From SZUA-254 sp964596065 (lineage in GTDB: Bacteria; Bacteroidota; Ignavibacteria; UBA10030; SZUA-254), in assembly GCA_964596065.1 (NCBI GenBank), contig CAZQSM010000038.1:1-22056 (forward strand): a stretch of 22,056 nucleotides of DNA, in the 5' to 3' direction. Shown here in pieces: positions 21,766 to 22,056 of the stretch (positions are counted from its first letter, which is position 1; every line of letters starts with the position of its first letter). Under the pieces are notes generated by a model. It searched no databases and was not told the DNA's origin. It saw only the letters and a list, made by a program, of their open reading frames with translations. The position numbers were made by a program, and so were the translations under genes.

Positions 21766-22056
21766 TCATTCACTGACTTTCATTTCAAATCCCGCGATCG
21801 CCTCCCGGACCGTGTCGTACACTTCGAAGACGTCGATGAGGCGCGTGATGACGAGCAGGCTCTGCACGTTGTCCGAAAGCCCCGTGAGCCTGAGGTCCCC
21901 GCCGTTTTTCCTGAACGTGGTATGGGCCGAGATGATGGCGCCGATCCCCGTGCTGTTGAGATAATTCACCTTGTGGAGGTCGATCACCGCGCGGCGGATG
22001 CCCTGTTCCAGGAAGTCCCCGACCGCGGCGCGCAGATCGTCGGTGTCGCCGTCGCC
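21766..22056 (-). CDS. STAS-domain anti-sigma factor antagonist-like protein (5' truncated)
   Basis: SpoIIAA/RsbV-like STAS domains bind anti-sigma/kinase partners and are controlled by phosphorylation of a Ser. The frame is open to the window edge (97 codons including the stop), so the real start is outside. The core is RAVIDLHKVNYLNSTGIGAI, where the Ser of NSTG matches the SpoIIAA phosphorylation site; LRLTGLSDNVQSLL and TRLIDVFEVYDTVREAI follow. No anti-sigma kinase or phosphatase is visible in the window. It lies 45 bases upstream of exbB on the same strand and may be co-transcribed with it. Confidence 0.88.
   Translation of the reverse strand, partial: GDGDTDDLRAAVGDFLEQGIRRAVIDLHKVNYLNSTGIGAIISAHTTFRKNGGDLRLTGLSDNVQSLLVITRLIDVFEVYDTVREAIAGFEMKVSE

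Noticed and set aside
1..22056. CRISPR arrays, insertion sequences, phage or toxin-antitoxin genes
   Set aside because: I looked for spaced repeats, transposase motifs and inverted-repeat ends on both strands and saw none.

Overview
The window is GC-rich bacterial chromosome from a Gram-negative member of the Bacteroidota/Chlorobiota (FCB) group, possibly an uncultured Ignavibacteria-like lineage. Three things point there: a secreted protein with a Por/T9SS-type C-terminal sorting domain carrying the NYPNPFNP motif; the gene order exbB-exbD-exbD-tonB-pstS-like-TPR; and an atpD-atpC pair separated from the other ATP synthase genes. A run of exactly 100 Ns at 19561-19660 shows that this is scaffolded draft, probably metagenomic, sequence. 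Lineage below phylum level is inference.

Layout. 1-879 (+): 3' end of smpB, then pyruvoyl-dependent arginine decarboxylase. 880-1151: no gene seen. 1152-1877 (-): a lytic transglycosylase that seems to need a non-canonical start. 2029-4714 (-): envelope operon alr-manC-rlpA (read in that order). 4851-6675 (-): atpD-atpC, closed by a clear intrinsic terminator. 6851-8419 (-): a lipoprotein followed three bases later by a YpdA-like flavoprotein. 8625-10760 (+): secreted T9SS cargo with three InlB-like repeats. 10903-10978 (-): tRNA-Thr(CGT) downstream of a 2[4Fe-4S] ferredoxin (11034-11438). 11542-12936 (-): aspartase. 13027-13377 (-): alkyltransferase-like protein. 13632-16073 (+): an unusually long transketolase-superfamily enzyme, separated from the last block by a bidirectional terminator. 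16200-22056 (-): STAS protein, ExbB, two ExbDs, TonB, a small two-helix membrane protein, a PstS-like lipoprotein and a periplasmic TPR protein.

How the genes work together. The last block looks like one energy-transduction unit: ExbB/ExbD couple the proton motive force to TonB, with an orphan phosphate-type binding protein and a TPR scaffold attached. The alr-manC-rlpA and transglycosylase genes serve wall and surface-glycan metabolism. Most of the rest is housekeeping metabolism.

No transposon, phage, CRISPR array or defence island is visible. The most useful observations are a repeated promoter pattern (TTG-containing -35, exactly 17 bases, -10 close to TATATT) in front of at least six transcription units, the demonstrably artificial N gap inside tonB, the ATT-type start of the transglycosylase, the long transketolase-like enzyme, and the missing Cys in the YpdA-like protein.
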